DNA from: Streptomyces poonensis | Lineage (GTDB): Bacteria > Actinomycetota > Actinomycetes > Streptomycetales > Streptomycetaceae | Reading direction: 5' to 3' | Length of the DNA stretch: 64,000 nucleotides | Assembly (NCBI RefSeq): GCF_014650915.1 | Contig: NZ_BMVW01000002.1 | Span: forward strand, 1-64,000 | Shown here: piece by piece, positions 17,030 through 25,723 of the stretch | Layout: each line of letters starts with the position of its first letter | Numbering within the stretch: position 1 is the stretch's first letter | Made by a program: the position numbers and the translations under genes | Notes under the pieces: model-generated | Databases searched by the model: none | What the model was told of the DNA's origin: nothing | The model's input: only the letters and a program-made list of their open reading frames with translations

Positions 17030-17764
17030 CTACGCACGCGGGGTACGGCGCTGCTCCATGCCCTGCTCGATCTGCTCCCTGGTGAACTCTCTGTAGAAGC
17101 GCTCACCATGGGCATCGGTGATGTCGATGACGACGCCGGTCCACTCCTCGCTGGGCAGCTCGACGATGCCGGTGGTGTAGAGGGCGTTGTCGAGCACGTC
17201 GGCGGTCACGCGAACCCCGGTGAGCTCCTCGGCGAGAGCGAGACTCATCGCCACGTCCGACCCGCCGTCGACCAGATCGAATCCCACCCGGGCCATCACC
17301 TCGGTGAGCTCGTCGGGAGTACTGCCGGAGCGATGCAGAGGGCTTTCGAACGCCGTGCGCAGCACGCCGTCCTCCCACCAGCGGAACAGGCGCAGCGCAT
17401 TGATGTTGCGGAAGTGGGAGACGATCCTGGTGCCCGCGGACACCACTGTCATCAGACGATCGTCGGTACCGATCGACCCGTCGAACTCCACGGCCAGCGT
17501 CCACGGACCACCATGGCCGGGAACGGACGTCGCACCGACAGACATGCAGTCCCCGTAGCAGCCCGGCTCCTGACTGTCCTGCAACTCCACATCGCGCTCG
17601 GCGAAGGCATCGAACCCGGCGAACTCCCCCTGCGGGTCCGCACCGAGCCGCGCCAGGAACTCGGCCGGCGCCAACCCCTGGACCAACGTCATGCAGTACA
17701 TCTCGTACAGCGATCCCCGACGGTAGTCGCCGAACCATGCGTAATCAGCAGTGGTAGCAGTCAT
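17030..17764 (-). CDS. DUF6461-like protein of unknown function
   Basis: 244 residues, soluble, acidic. The start ATADYAWFGDY and the block MYCMTLVQGLAPAEFLARLGADP, then GGPWTLAVEFDGSIGTDDRLMTVVSAGTRIVSHFRNINALRLFRWWEDG match the pattern of a large Streptomyces family annotated DUF6461. No catalytic residues are recognisable and no function is known. There is no clear SD upstream of 17764, so the mRNA may be leaderless. The C-terminus (FYREFTREQIEQGMEQRR) is helical. Its neighbours give no clue to its role. Confidence 0.7.
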   Translation of the reverse strand: MTATTADYAWFGDYRRGSLYEMYCMTLVQGLAPAEFLARLGADPQGEFAGFDAFAERDVELQDSQEPGCYGDCMSVGATSVPGHGGPWTLAVEFDGSIGTDDRLMTVVSAGTRIVSHFRNINALRLFRWWEDGVLRTAFESPLHRSGSTPDELTEVMARVGFDLVDGGSDVAMSLALAEELTGVRVTADVLDNALYTTGIVELPSEEWTGVVIDITDAHGERFYREFTREQIEQGMEQRRTPRA

Positions 17765-18174
17765 GGCGGGCCACGATAGCCAGCATCCGCCCGAAGATCA
17801 GTCGGCAGCGGTTGCGGCAGCGGCAGACCGACGCGGCGCAATCCAGACCCGCGCTTCCTGTCCCGGCGCCACGTCCGCGCGTTGCACGGATGCACACGAG
17901 GGCGCCGGACACAGGACGCAACACACCACCACACACCACCACCAGCGGCGTCGCCGTACGCGCTCACTGGTGGAGGCGGACGGGAAGCCGGAGGCGGACA
18001 AGCGCCTGCGCGGGCGGTCGACGCCGGCCCTCTCCCCCCGTTGCACCCGTCCGGCAACACCGAATGCGGTCACGCGGCGCACCACCGGACAGCATCCGCA
18101 ACACCTGGCGCCGAAGGGGCGGCGCCCTGCTCACCGGTCGAGCGTCTGGTCCCGTCCCCTTCGCTCCCCCGGCG
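17765..18174. other. 410-bp stretch without a supported gene
   Basis: It lies upstream of the DUF6461 gene and downstream of the MHS transporter gene. A short acaccacc repeat occurs at about 17922-17942. Open frames here are Arg/Pro-rich and lack SD sequences. Confidence 0.4.
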
Positions 18175-19695
18175 TCAGAACCTCGGCGCCGGGGCCTGCG
18201 CCTCCACCATGGCCGCCGCCTCCGCCTCGCTCTGCACCGAGGGCGGCGAGCCCTCCAGCGGCTGCCGCGCCGTCTCCCTCATGCAGGCCACCGCGACGAT
18301 GCCGACCAGGGCGGCGGCCATCGAGTAGTAGGCGGGCATCATCTCCGAGCCGGTCGCGCCGATGAGCGCGGTGATGACCAGTGGTGTGGTACCGCCGAAC
18401 AGGGAGGTCGCCAGGTTGTAGCCGACCGAGAGGGAGCCGTAGCGGACCGAGGTGGGGAACATCGCGGGCAGCGCCGCCGACATCGTTCCCAGCAGGCACA
18501 CCAGTGACAGGCCGAGCATCAGCATGCCGCCCGCGACGGCGGCCAGACTGCCCTGCTGCACCAGCAGGAACGCCGGCGCGGAGAGCACGAGGAAGCCCAC
18601 CATGCCGGTCATCAGGAGGGGCTTGCGGCCGTACCGGTCGGACAGCCGGCCCACCTGGTTGATGATCAGCATCAGCACCACCATGGTGACCACCAGGATC
18701 AGCAGCCCGTGGGTCTCGGAGTAGTGCAGCTCGTCCGAGAGGTACGTCGGCATGTACGACAGCAGCATGTAGTCGGTGATGTTGTACGCGCCGACCAGGG
18801 CGACGCACAGCACCAGCGTCCGCCAGTGGGTCCGGAAAATCTTGGCGAGGTCGCCCCGGGCGGTGGTCTCCACCGAGTCCGCCGCCTCCGAGACGTGTAC
18901 GTTGCCCTCCTCCAGCTTCAGGTAGGCCGGGGTGTCGTCCAGCCTCATCCGCAGGTACAGCCCGACGATGCCGAGCGGGCCGGCGACCAGGAACGGGATG
19001 CGCCAGCCCCAGGCGTCCATGGTGTCCGTGCCCAGCCAGGCGGTGAGCGCGGTCACCAGGCCCGCCGCGCCGGTGTACCCGGCGAGCGTCCCCAGCTCCA
19101 GGAAGCTGCCGAAGAAACCGCGCCGCTTGTCCGGCGCGTACTCCGCGATGAACGTGGAGGCACCGCCGTACTCGCCGCCGGTGGAGAAGCCCTGGAGCAG
19201 CCGGAACAGGATCAGCAGCAGCGGTGCCCAGAAACCGACCGCGGCGTACGTCGGCAGCAGCCCGATCGCGAACGTGCCGATCGCCATCAGGATCATCGTC
19301 AGCGCGAGCACCTTCTTGCGGCCGACCTTGTCGCCCATCGGCCCGAAGACCATGCCGCCGATCGGACGCACCAGGAAGGCGACGGCGAACGTGGCGAAGG
19401 ACGACAGCAGCTGCGCGGTGTCACTCCCGGACGGGAAGAAGACCCGGCCGATGGTGCCGGCCAGGTATGCGTAGATACCGAAGTCGAACCACTCCATGGC
19501 GTTGCCGAGCGAAGCCGCCTTCACCGCTCGCTTGACCGCCCGCTCGTCCGTCACCGTGATGTCCGACCGGCGCAACCGGGGGTTGCGCCGACGCCGGACG
19601 GCACGGAAGAGGGCGCGGTGACGCTTGATCGCTGCGGAATCGGGCACGGGCCCGTTGTCGCTGGAGGACGTGGCTGGCTCCCTTTCCCCGGACAT
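18175..19695 (-). CDS. MFS transporter of the metabolite:H+ symporter (MHS/ProP-like) family
   Basis: 506 residues, 12 predicted membrane helices. The MHS hallmarks are present: GNAMEWFDFGIYAYLAG in helix 1, RPIGGMVFGPMGDKVGRKKVL in loop 2-3, and RLLQGFSTGGEYGGA with EYAPDKRRGFFGSF. Relatives transport osmolytes, citrate, shikimate or dicarboxylates; the substrate is unknown. The start at 19695 is preferred over an upstream in-frame ATG because ggag lies 6 bp before it. That SD sits inside a small hairpin (ctcca-aa-tggag, 19700-19711), which could modulate translation. The N-terminal 60 residues are a charged cytoplasmic extension. Confidence 0.88.
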   Translation of the reverse strand: MSGEREPATSSSDNGPVPDSAAIKRHRALFRAVRRRRNPRLRRSDITVTDERAVKRAVKAASLGNAMEWFDFGIYAYLAGTIGRVFFPSGSDTAQLLSSFATFAVAFLVRPIGGMVFGPMGDKVGRKKVLALTMILMAIGTFAIGLLPTYAAVGFWAPLLLILFRLLQGFSTGGEYGGASTFIAEYAPDKRRGFFGSFLELGTLAGYTGAAGLVTALTAWLGTDTMDAWGWRIPFLVAGPLGIVGLYLRMRLDDTPAYLKLEEGNVHVSEAADSVETTARGDLAKIFRTHWRTLVLCVALVGAYNITDYMLLSYMPTYLSDELHYSETHGLLILVVTMVVLMLIINQVGRLSDRYGRKPLLMTGMVGFLVLSAPAFLLVQQGSLAAVAGGMLMLGLSLVCLLGTMSAALPAMFPTSVRYGSLSVGYNLATSLFGGTTPLVITALIGATGSEMMPAYYSMAAALVGIVAVACMRETARQPLEGSPPSVQSEAEAAAMVEAQAPAPRF

Positions 19696-20333
19696 ATAAC
19701 TCCAAATGGAGCCTATGCTCGCTTCAAATGACTTCTCCGCAGAACCTGCCACGAAATTCCGAGTTCAGTCATATCTGTTGATCTCGTCACATATCGTAAG
19801 CGGGCGATGGGCCGGGGGCAGCTTCGCGCCGTCGCGCACCTGCCGATGGCCACCTGGGTTTCCCGCTGTGCGCCGACGTACTTGTGCGGTCGTACGGTCG
19901 TGCGGTCGGAGCGAGCGACGCGCGACGCGCGACGCGGCCACCGGTTCGGCCGACCAGACGATGGTGCGCTGCCTGTGCTGCCGGACCGGCCGGCATCCTC
20001 GACGTGATCCGCTCGACGCGTTCCGGACCGATCACCACAGCACGCGGGCGCCGAGGACGATCAGGCCGGCCGTCAGCCAGAGGTTGTCGTGTGCTGAAGG
20101 GTGTAGGCCGGCGGAATGAGCAGAGCGGTGCCGATGCCCTCGTGGAGTGCGCACTGACGCCCGCGGGCGTACGGCAGTCCGCGCCGTGCTGAGCACGAGG
20201 CCGCATGCACGCTGAGGAAGTCGGTGGAGCTCGTACCGCTTCGGAACCACCGCACTGCTGCTGGTCTCGAACGATGTGACGATCTCGCTGACAGGCGCCG
20301 AACCACTGCGAGGACCGCAGTGACAGCGGTCGA
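19696..20333. other. 638-bp intergenic region with a possible gene remnant
   Basis: The part near 19715-19800 is relatively AT-rich and probably holds the transporter promoter. On the minus strand at about 20032-20100 a frame ends HDNLWLTAGLIVLGARVLW-stop, which looks like the end of a membrane protein but has no intact upstream part. Short repeats (cggtcgtacggtcgtgcggtcg and gcgacgcgcgacgcg) lie at 19888-19935. No complete gene is seen. Confidence 0.4.
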
Positions 20334-21605
20334 ATGACTTCCATGTCTCACCGACGCAGCCAGCAACTCCGCCGAGCCGCCGAACGGGCGTCGCGAGGGC
20401 GGCCCGCCTCTTCCGCCGCCCGCCGCCGGCCGGCCGTACGACGGCGCCGGGCACCGGCGGTGGCAGTCCTCCCGACCGTACCCGGGCGAGCGTCAGCCGG
20501 GCCGGAAGGGCAGGGGCTGGATTGGGCCCGCCGCATCGAACTGAGTGCGGTGGTGGTCGGCGTCCTTCTCTCCTCGCTCATCGCGGCTGCCGGTATCTGG
20601 TATTCCAACAACCAAGTCCGCGACCAGTTGAAGATCAGCAGCGAGGAGGTGCGTCTCACCCGGGAAGGACAGATCACCGACCGTTACACCAAAGCTGTGG
20701 AAGCTGCGGGGAACGACGCCATGGACGTTCGCCTCGGCGGCGTCTACGCCCTCCAGCGCATCATGGAGGACTCCCCCCGCGACCACCCCACTATCGCCAA
20801 CGTCTTGGCCGCCTATGTGCGCACCCACGCCAGTGACCCGCTCGGGGAAGACGAAGACGTACCGGCCGACGTGCAGGCGGCCCTGACCGTCCTCGTCCAC
20901 CGCGACACCGACCACGACGGCTCTTTCTTCCTCGACTTGAGGCGCACCAACCTGGTCGGCGTTGACCCGCAGAACGGCAGAAGAACCGTGAACCTGACCG
21001 ATGCCGATCTGTCGGGCGCCGACCTGTCGCAGGCCGACCTGGGCGCCGGAACACTGCGCGGCGCGGGCCTGATCTCCACGAGACTGACCGGCGCGAACCT
21101 ACGCGCAGCAGACCTACGCGACGTGGTGATGCAAGGGGGTGACCTCTCCCATGCGCACCTGGACGACGCGGATCTCCGCAACACGGAGCTGCACGGCGTG
21201 GATCTGGCTGATACGGACCTGACCGGTGCGGACCTGCGCGGCGCGGGCCTCTACGCCGTGGATCTGCACGGCGCGAAACTGTCTGACGCGGACCTCGGCT
21301 GCGGCCTCGGCTGCACGAGCCTACCCGGCGTGAACCTGCGCGACGCGGACCTGGCCGGTGCGAACCTGCACGGCGCGAACCTGCCCAGTGCGGACCTGCG
21401 TGGCGCGCATCTGCGCGATACGAACCTGCGAGGAGCGGATCTGCGCGGAGCGGACCTGCGCGGAGCGACGGACCTGTCAGCGGCAGCGGTGGACGACGCT
21501 CTGCTCGACTCGGCTACCAAGCTCCCTCCTCGTCTGGCCGAAGACCCTTCTGTCAAGGCACGGATCACCGAACTCGAAGAACAGACCGCCGGCGCTCACG
21601 GCTGA
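20334..21605 (+). CDS. Membrane-anchored pentapeptide-repeat protein
   Basis: 423 residues. Basic N-terminus (1-66), one transmembrane helix (about 69-90), a helical linker (91-195: NQVRDQLKISSEEVRLTREGQITDRYTKAVEAAG, VYALQRIMEDSPRDHPTI), then about 35 A(D/N)LxG-type pentapeptides (about 200-390). These fold as a right-handed quadrilateral beta helix, interrupted once by GLGCTSLPGV. The linker resembles that of other actinobacterial pentapeptide proteins annotated without function. The repeats face the same side as the linker, probably the cytoplasm. ATG 20334 and ATG 20343 are both possible; neither has a good SD. The repeat DNA has a 15-bp periodicity. Confidence 0.85.
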   Translation: MTSMSHRRSQQLRRAAERASRGRPASSAARRRPAVRRRRAPAVAVLPTVPGRASAGPEGQGLDWARRIELSAVVVGVLLSSLIAAAGIWYSNNQVRDQLKISSEEVRLTREGQITDRYTKAVEAAGNDAMDVRLGGVYALQRIMEDSPRDHPTIANVLAAYVRTHASDPLGEDEDVPADVQAALTVLVHRDTDHDGSFFLDLRRTNLVGVDPQNGRRTVNLTDADLSGADLSQADLGAGTLRGAGLISTRLTGANLRAADLRDVVMQGGDLSHAHLDDADLRNTELHGVDLADTDLTGADLRGAGLYAVDLHGAKLSDADLGCGLGCTSLPGVNLRDADLAGANLHGANLPSADLRGAHLRDTNLRGADLRGADLRGATDLSAAAVDDALLDSATKLPPRLAEDPSVKARITELEEQTAGAHG

Positions 21606-21828
21606 GCCGGAGGACTGCCCCTACCTGATCTGGACCGCGGTGTCCCTCTTGTGCGGGTAGGCACATGCCCGCATCCCTAGCCGCAGACCCGTGCGGTCAT
21701 ACGACGCGGTCTCAGACCCTGCGGGCCGTCCGCGGCCGGCTGACCACTCGATCCCTACCTGCCCCACCCCGACAGAAGACCGGTAACTCGGCCACGGGCA
21801 GCGCGAGTTGGTGTGCCATCATGACCGC

Positions 21829-22134
21829 GTGACTGCATATGTGATAGCCGAAGCGAAGCACCTGGACACCCCGGAGGTGCGGAGGTACCGAGAGCTGGCC
21901 CAGGCTTCCATCGCCCTGTACGGCGGCCGTTATCTCGTGCGCGGCGCCCTGCCGGACGCCCTCGAAGGGGACTGGCCGGACGGCAACCGCATGACGGTCA
22001 TCGAGTTCCCCAGTCTGGAGCAGGCGAAGACCTGGTACGCCTCTCCGGAGTACGAGCAGGCCCGCGCGACACGGTCCGACCTCAGCGGTCGCCGCATGCT
22101 GTTCATCGAAGGCCTCGCCCAGCAGCCGGACTAG
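21829..22134 (+). CDS. DUF1330-like small protein (dimeric alpha/beta barrel)
   Basis: 101 residues beginning VTAYVIAEAKHLDTPEVRRYRELAQASIALYGGRYLVRGA, with the conserved VIEFPSLEQAKTWYASPEYEQARATRS block near 55-80. This is characteristic of the DUF1330/NIPSNAP-like ferredoxin-fold family, whose biochemical role is unknown. GTG 21829 fits the family N-terminus; there is no SD, so it may be leaderless. A hairpin at 22210 terminates this gene and the convergent ATP-grasp operon. Confidence 0.8.
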   Translation: MTAYVIAEAKHLDTPEVRRYRELAQASIALYGGRYLVRGALPDALEGDWPDGNRMTVIEFPSLEQAKTWYASPEYEQARATRSDLSGRRMLFIEGLAQQPD

Positions 22135-22209
22135 GCCTCGGACGGCGGGGCGGCGGCAGGGCGGGAGGCGATACCGCTGCGCCCCCGCCCCCGCCGCCGG
22201 AGGGCGGGT

Positions 22210-22231
22210 GTGCCGTCGCATCAGACGGCAC
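22210..22231. terminator. Bidirectional hairpin terminator
   Basis: Perfect 8-bp arms gtgccgtc / gacggcac with a 6-base loop. It lies between the plus-strand gene ending at 22134 and the minus-strand operon ending at 22258. Confidence 0.75.
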
Positions 22232-22239
22232 GGTCGCCC

Positions 22240-22263
22240 GCTCACCCGCTCACCCGCTCACCC
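22240..22263. repeat. 8-bp tandem repeat (gctcaccc, three copies) containing a stop codon
   Basis: Three exact copies at 22240, 22248 and 22256. The stop codon of the ATP-grasp gene (22258-22260, complement) lies in the third copy, and the other copies are 3' to it. Confidence 0.8.
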
Positions 22264-23481
22264 GTCGTACAGCCCGTCGAGTTCCAGGTCCCGCAGCGTG
22301 CGGTAGTCCGCCTCCAGGGATGCCGGGTCATCGGCGACGAGGTAGGCCGTTCCGGGGCAGGTCGCCATGTCGATGGTCCGTGACAGGCGGCTGCCGGCCG
22401 GCGCGTTCATCACCCGGTGTGCGAAGGAGGGCAGCGCCTCGATCTCGCCCCAGCCGTCCTCTGCCGGGACGGTGCCCTCCCCCGGCGAGATCAGGTTCAC
22501 GCACCGCAGACGGCTCTTGAGCCGGTACGGCGCGTCCGCCTCGGCGACGAAGCTCTCCGGGTCCGCGAGCGAGTAGGCCAGGCTGTTCACCTGGTCGGCG
22601 CCCACGCACCGGGTCAGCAGCTCCGGCACCTGTCCCCCGCCCAGTCGCGCTCCGCACTCGATCAGGACGGGGCCGGTGTCGGTCAGCATGACCTCGGTGT
22701 GACCCGCGCCGTTGCGGACGCCCAGCGCGTCGAGCACCGAGCGGACGTAGCTCACGATCTCCTGGACACCCGGTTCGTCGAGGGCGAGGAGGTCCTCGTA
22801 GTCGTACACGGACTGACCGTCCACGAGCCGCTTGTGGTAGCGCCACACCTCGACGATGCGGTGCACGCCGTCGCGGCTGACGCTGTTCACGTAGTGCTCC
22901 GTGCCGGAGAGGAACTGCTGGGCGAGCACCACCTCGTTGGGCTGCCCGTACCGGTCGACCGAGGCCATGATCCGGGCGTGGGCGGCGGCCACCTCCTCGA
23001 GGGTGTGGCAGATGAGCACGTTGTCGGTACCCGCGCTCAGCACCGGCTTCAGGACGACCGGCCACCGGTCCTGCCCGACGGCCCACCGGGTGATGTCGCC
23101 GAGCGAGGAGGAGCGGAGGCCGGCCGCCGAGGCCAGCCCCGCGGCGCGGACGGCCTCCTGCATCGCGAACTTGTTGCGTCGCGCCGACGACAGCTCCAGG
23201 TCGTTGCCCGGAACGCCGAGGGCCGCGGAGAGTTCGTCGGCGAGCAGGACGCCCGACTCGGCGGCCGCGACCACCGAGTCCACCCGCAGTTCGCGCAACT
23301 GCCGTACGGTGTCCGCGAGTTCGCCGGTGTGCTGGATGTCCACCGCGAAGTCCTCGGGACGGTAGGCCAGGCGTGTGTCGGGGAACGGCGAGCGCACATG
23401 GACGAAGTCGACGCCGCGCAGCCGCAGTGCGTCGGGCAGGAGCCGTCCCGCGCCGTAGGCGTCCACAAGGGCAACGGTCAT
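22258..23481 (-). CDS. ATP-grasp ligase (carbamoyl-phosphate-synthase-L-like), last gene of a biosynthetic operon
   Basis: 407 residues. The N-terminal domain (MTVALVDAYGAGRLLPDALRLRG) precedes an ATP-grasp fold: WPVVLKPVLSAGTDNV near 140-155 (ATP-binding Lys), LAQQFLSGTEHYVNSVSRDG as lid/substrate segment, and GAGHTEVMLTDTGPVLIECGARLGGGQ near 270-295 with the metal-binding Glu and Asn-equivalent positions. The family forms amide bonds from acyl phosphates, and many stand-alone members ligate amino acids into dipeptides. The ATG overlaps the EamA stop (ATGA), with GGAGG upstream. A role in ligating an amino acid produced by the upstream dehydrogenases is an inference. Confidence 0.85.
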   Translation of the reverse strand: MTVALVDAYGAGRLLPDALRLRGVDFVHVRSPFPDTRLAYRPEDFAVDIQHTGELADTVRQLRELRVDSVVAAAESGVLLADELSAALGVPGNDLELSSARRNKFAMQEAVRAAGLASAAGLRSSSLGDITRWAVGQDRWPVVLKPVLSAGTDNVLICHTLEEVAAAHARIMASVDRYGQPNEVVLAQQFLSGTEHYVNSVSRDGVHRIVEVWRYHKRLVDGQSVYDYEDLLALDEPGVQEIVSYVRSVLDALGVRNGAGHTEVMLTDTGPVLIECGARLGGGQVPELLTRCVGADQVNSLAYSLADPESFVAEADAPYRLKSRLRCVNLISPGEGTVPAEDGWGEIEALPSFAHRVMNAPAGSRLSRTIDMATCPGTAYLVADDPASLEADYRTLRDLELDGLYDG

Positions 23482-24515
23482 GGTCGTGATCCTCCGCGCT
23501 CGTCGCTGGCAGGTCGGTCGTGCGGTTCCGGCGGCCCTGTCACCATGCCCGCCGTCGGCTCGGCCGCCACGGCCGCGGGTTCCTCCGGCTTCCTGCCCCG
23601 GACCACCACCCCCACGGCCACGAGGACGACCACACCGAGTACGCACCCGAGGGTGAACAGGGAGAAGCGCAGCCGGCCGTCGGCGAGCTGCATGGCGATG
23701 GCGAACAGCGGTGACAGGGACACCAGCAGGGACGTGGTGATCGGTTCGGTGTAGCGGATACCGATCTGCAGCACGTAGATCGGCAGCCCGACACCGATGA
23801 CCGCCACGACGGCCCCCGGCAGGAGCGCCGCGGTCAGGTCGGGATCGTCCTCCAGCGCCACCAGGATCCATGCCACCACGCTCATCAGGACGAACCTGAC
23901 GGCGAGCACGGTACCGGGGTCGCAGCCGACGTCGTCGAGCCGTTTCATGTAGATGATGTTGACGGCCGAACCGGCCGCGCAGATCAGCGTGAAGACCAGA
24001 CCGAGCGCGGCGTCCCGCGGCGGTAGGTCCCCGAGTCCGCTCCGCCCGCTGAACGCACCCCACACCAGGGCGGTGAGCAGGACGCCGATGGCCACCGAGA
24101 CCACGATCTCCGTGGCCATGACGGTGCTGTGTCGCCGGAGCAGCGGACCGGCGAGGGTCATGACCATGGGGCCGAGGGCGAGACCGATGACGTTCACGAT
24201 CGCCGGTTCCAGGTACTCCAGGGCGTAGAACGTCGACAGCCAGGTCAGCGCCGTCGTGATGTTGATCGCCACGAGGTCGCGGCGGTGCCTGGTGACCACG
24301 CCCAGTTGCGACAGCCCGCGCCGCCGCACCTCGGTCCCGGTGAAGAAGACCATGGTGAGCGTGAAGGAGACGGCGGCGATGCTCGCCGGGCTCACCACGT
24401 CGAAACGGTTGCCCGCGTACACGTCCATGGCGGCGGTGAGCACCGCGTAGGCGAGCAGCGGCGTCACGCCTCTGCGGAGGTGGGTCACCGGCGTGGCCAC
24501 GGTACCGTCACTCAC
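23478..24515 (-). CDS. EamA/DMT-family membrane exporter
   Basis: 345 residues with ten hydrophobic helices in two homologous EamA halves (ITTALTWLSTFYALEYLEPAI in the first; SLLVSLSPLFAIAMQLADGRLRFSLFTLGCVLGVVVLVAVGV in the second). DMT proteins export amino acids or small metabolites. GTG 24515 is chosen because ggaggg lies 6 bp upstream; a farther GTG at 24539 lacks this. It is translationally coupled to the ATP-grasp gene and lies 41 bp after the Lys9-like gene, so it probably exports the operon's product. Confidence 0.85.
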   Translation of the reverse strand: MSDGTVATPVTHLRRGVTPLLAYAVLTAAMDVYAGNRFDVVSPASIAAVSFTLTMVFFTGTEVRRRGLSQLGVVTRHRRDLVAINITTALTWLSTFYALEYLEPAIVNVIGLALGPMVMTLAGPLLRRHSTVMATEIVVSVAIGVLLTALVWGAFSGRSGLGDLPPRDAALGLVFTLICAAGSAVNIIYMKRLDDVGCDPGTVLAVRFVLMSVVAWILVALEDDPDLTAALLPGAVVAVIGVGLPIYVLQIGIRYTEPITTSLLVSLSPLFAIAMQLADGRLRFSLFTLGCVLGVVVLVAVGVVVRGRKPEEPAAVAAEPTAGMVTGPPEPHDRPASDERGGSRP

Positions 24516-24556
24516 CGCGTTCCCTCCGCTGCCCCGCACGGCTCACGGCACTCGGC

Positions 24557-25717
24557 TCACGCACCCGTTCCTCCGGTGGCCGAGAAGGCGGTCGTGATGC
24601 CGTGGTCGCGCAGGAACGCCAGCCACCGCCCGATCGTCTCCGGGCTGTCGGCGGCCTGGTGCAGGCCGGGCGCCGTCCGGCCCGCGGCGACGTCGAGGAT
24701 GCCGCACGCCAGGGGCACGGAGACCAGACGGGCGGTCACGCTCTCCTGCTCGTCACCCACGGCGTCGAGCACGTACTCGCCGCTCCAGGCCGTCCCGGCG
24801 TCCGTCCGTACCTCCAGCTTCACCGACATCACCACCCGGTCGTGGTCGGTGGCCGTGGTGGGGTGGCGGGCCGCCAGCTCCGCCGCGAGATCGGTGATCC
24901 GGTCGTCGCCAACCTCGGCCAGTTCGGCGAAGACCGGCTTCCACGCCTCGCTCCACCCGTCCAGGCGCAGCGTGCCGCGTACGAAGGTCTCCACGTCCCA
25001 ATGGGCGGGGAAGGCGTAGGTGTCGAGGAAGGGGACGCTGTCCCGGTTGGGGTAGACCTCGAAGGACTCGTCGCCGACGAACCGCGACGTGACCGCCTCC
25101 CACGGGCGGGCGACCTCCTTCTCGGCTCCGCCGTCGATCAGGCGGGCGGGTGTCAGAAGGGCGGTCAGCACTCCTCGGGGCGCCCAGCTGAACCGGTAAC
25201 GGAAGTCGTTGGGCTCGGCGGGGTTGCTGCCGCAGTACGACGTGAAGCGCACCGTCGCGGGCCGGTCCCCGGTCGCCGCCCTGGCCTTGCGGACCAGTTC
25301 GTGGGCGAGGAGGTGGTCGATTCCCGGGTCGAGCCCGATCTCGGTGAGCAGTACCGAGCCGCGTTCGGCGGCGGCGTCGGCATGCGCTCTGATGCCCGGG
25401 CTGACGTAGCTGGAGCACACGAAGTGCGCGTCGTTGTCCAGCGCGAGCTCCACCAGCGCGGGGTGCATGGTCGCCGGGAGCATGGACACCACGATGTCGC
25501 CGGCGGCGAGCTCGGCGGCCAGCGCGGAGGTGTCGTACGCGCGGGTCTCGGCCTTGCCCTCGAGACCGAGCCGGGCCAGGCAGGCCTCGGCCTTCTCGCT
25601 GGTGCGGCCCCACAGGACGGTCGACGTGCCCTCGCAGACGAGACCCAGTCCGCTGCCGGTGGACATCCCGGTCCCGATCCAGTGCACGCGTCCGGTCGGG
25701 GTGGTCGGTTCAGTCAT
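24557..25717 (-). CDS. Lys9-like saccharopine dehydrogenase (glutamate-forming type)
   Basis: 386 residues. The dinucleotide loop IGTGMSTGSG is at 14-23. The catalytic-domain signatures VSMLPATMHP (78-86), SSYVSPGI, EIGLDPGIDH (126-135), SYCGS (160-164) and FSWAPRG (176-182) are those of saccharopine reductase (EC 1.5.1.10), which interconverts saccharopine with glutamate plus aminoadipate semialdehyde. SD gagg precedes ATG 25717, 6 bp after the Lys1-like gene. Having both a Lys1-like and a Lys9-like enzyme in one bacterial operon is unusual, since Streptomyces make lysine by the diaminopimelate route. The real substrate could be a saccharopine analogue (opine). Confidence 0.85.
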   Translation of the reverse strand: MTEPTTPTGRVHWIGTGMSTGSGLGLVCEGTSTVLWGRTSEKAEACLARLGLEGKAETRAYDTSALAAELAAGDIVVSMLPATMHPALVELALDNDAHFVCSSYVSPGIRAHADAAAERGSVLLTEIGLDPGIDHLLAHELVRKARAATGDRPATVRFTSYCGSNPAEPNDFRYRFSWAPRGVLTALLTPARLIDGGAEKEVARPWEAVTSRFVGDESFEVYPNRDSVPFLDTYAFPAHWDVETFVRGTLRLDGWSEAWKPVFAELAEVGDDRITDLAAELAARHPTTATDHDRVVMSVKLEVRTDAGTAWSGEYVLDAVGDEQESVTARLVSVPLACGILDVAAGRTAPGLHQAADSPETIGRWLAFLRDHGITTAFSATGGTGA

Positions 25718-25723
25718 GTGTCC

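Noticed and set aside
20157..20170. Palindrome acgcccgcgggcgt
   Set aside because: GC-only palindromes of this length are expected by chance in this composition, and no gene start is adjacent.
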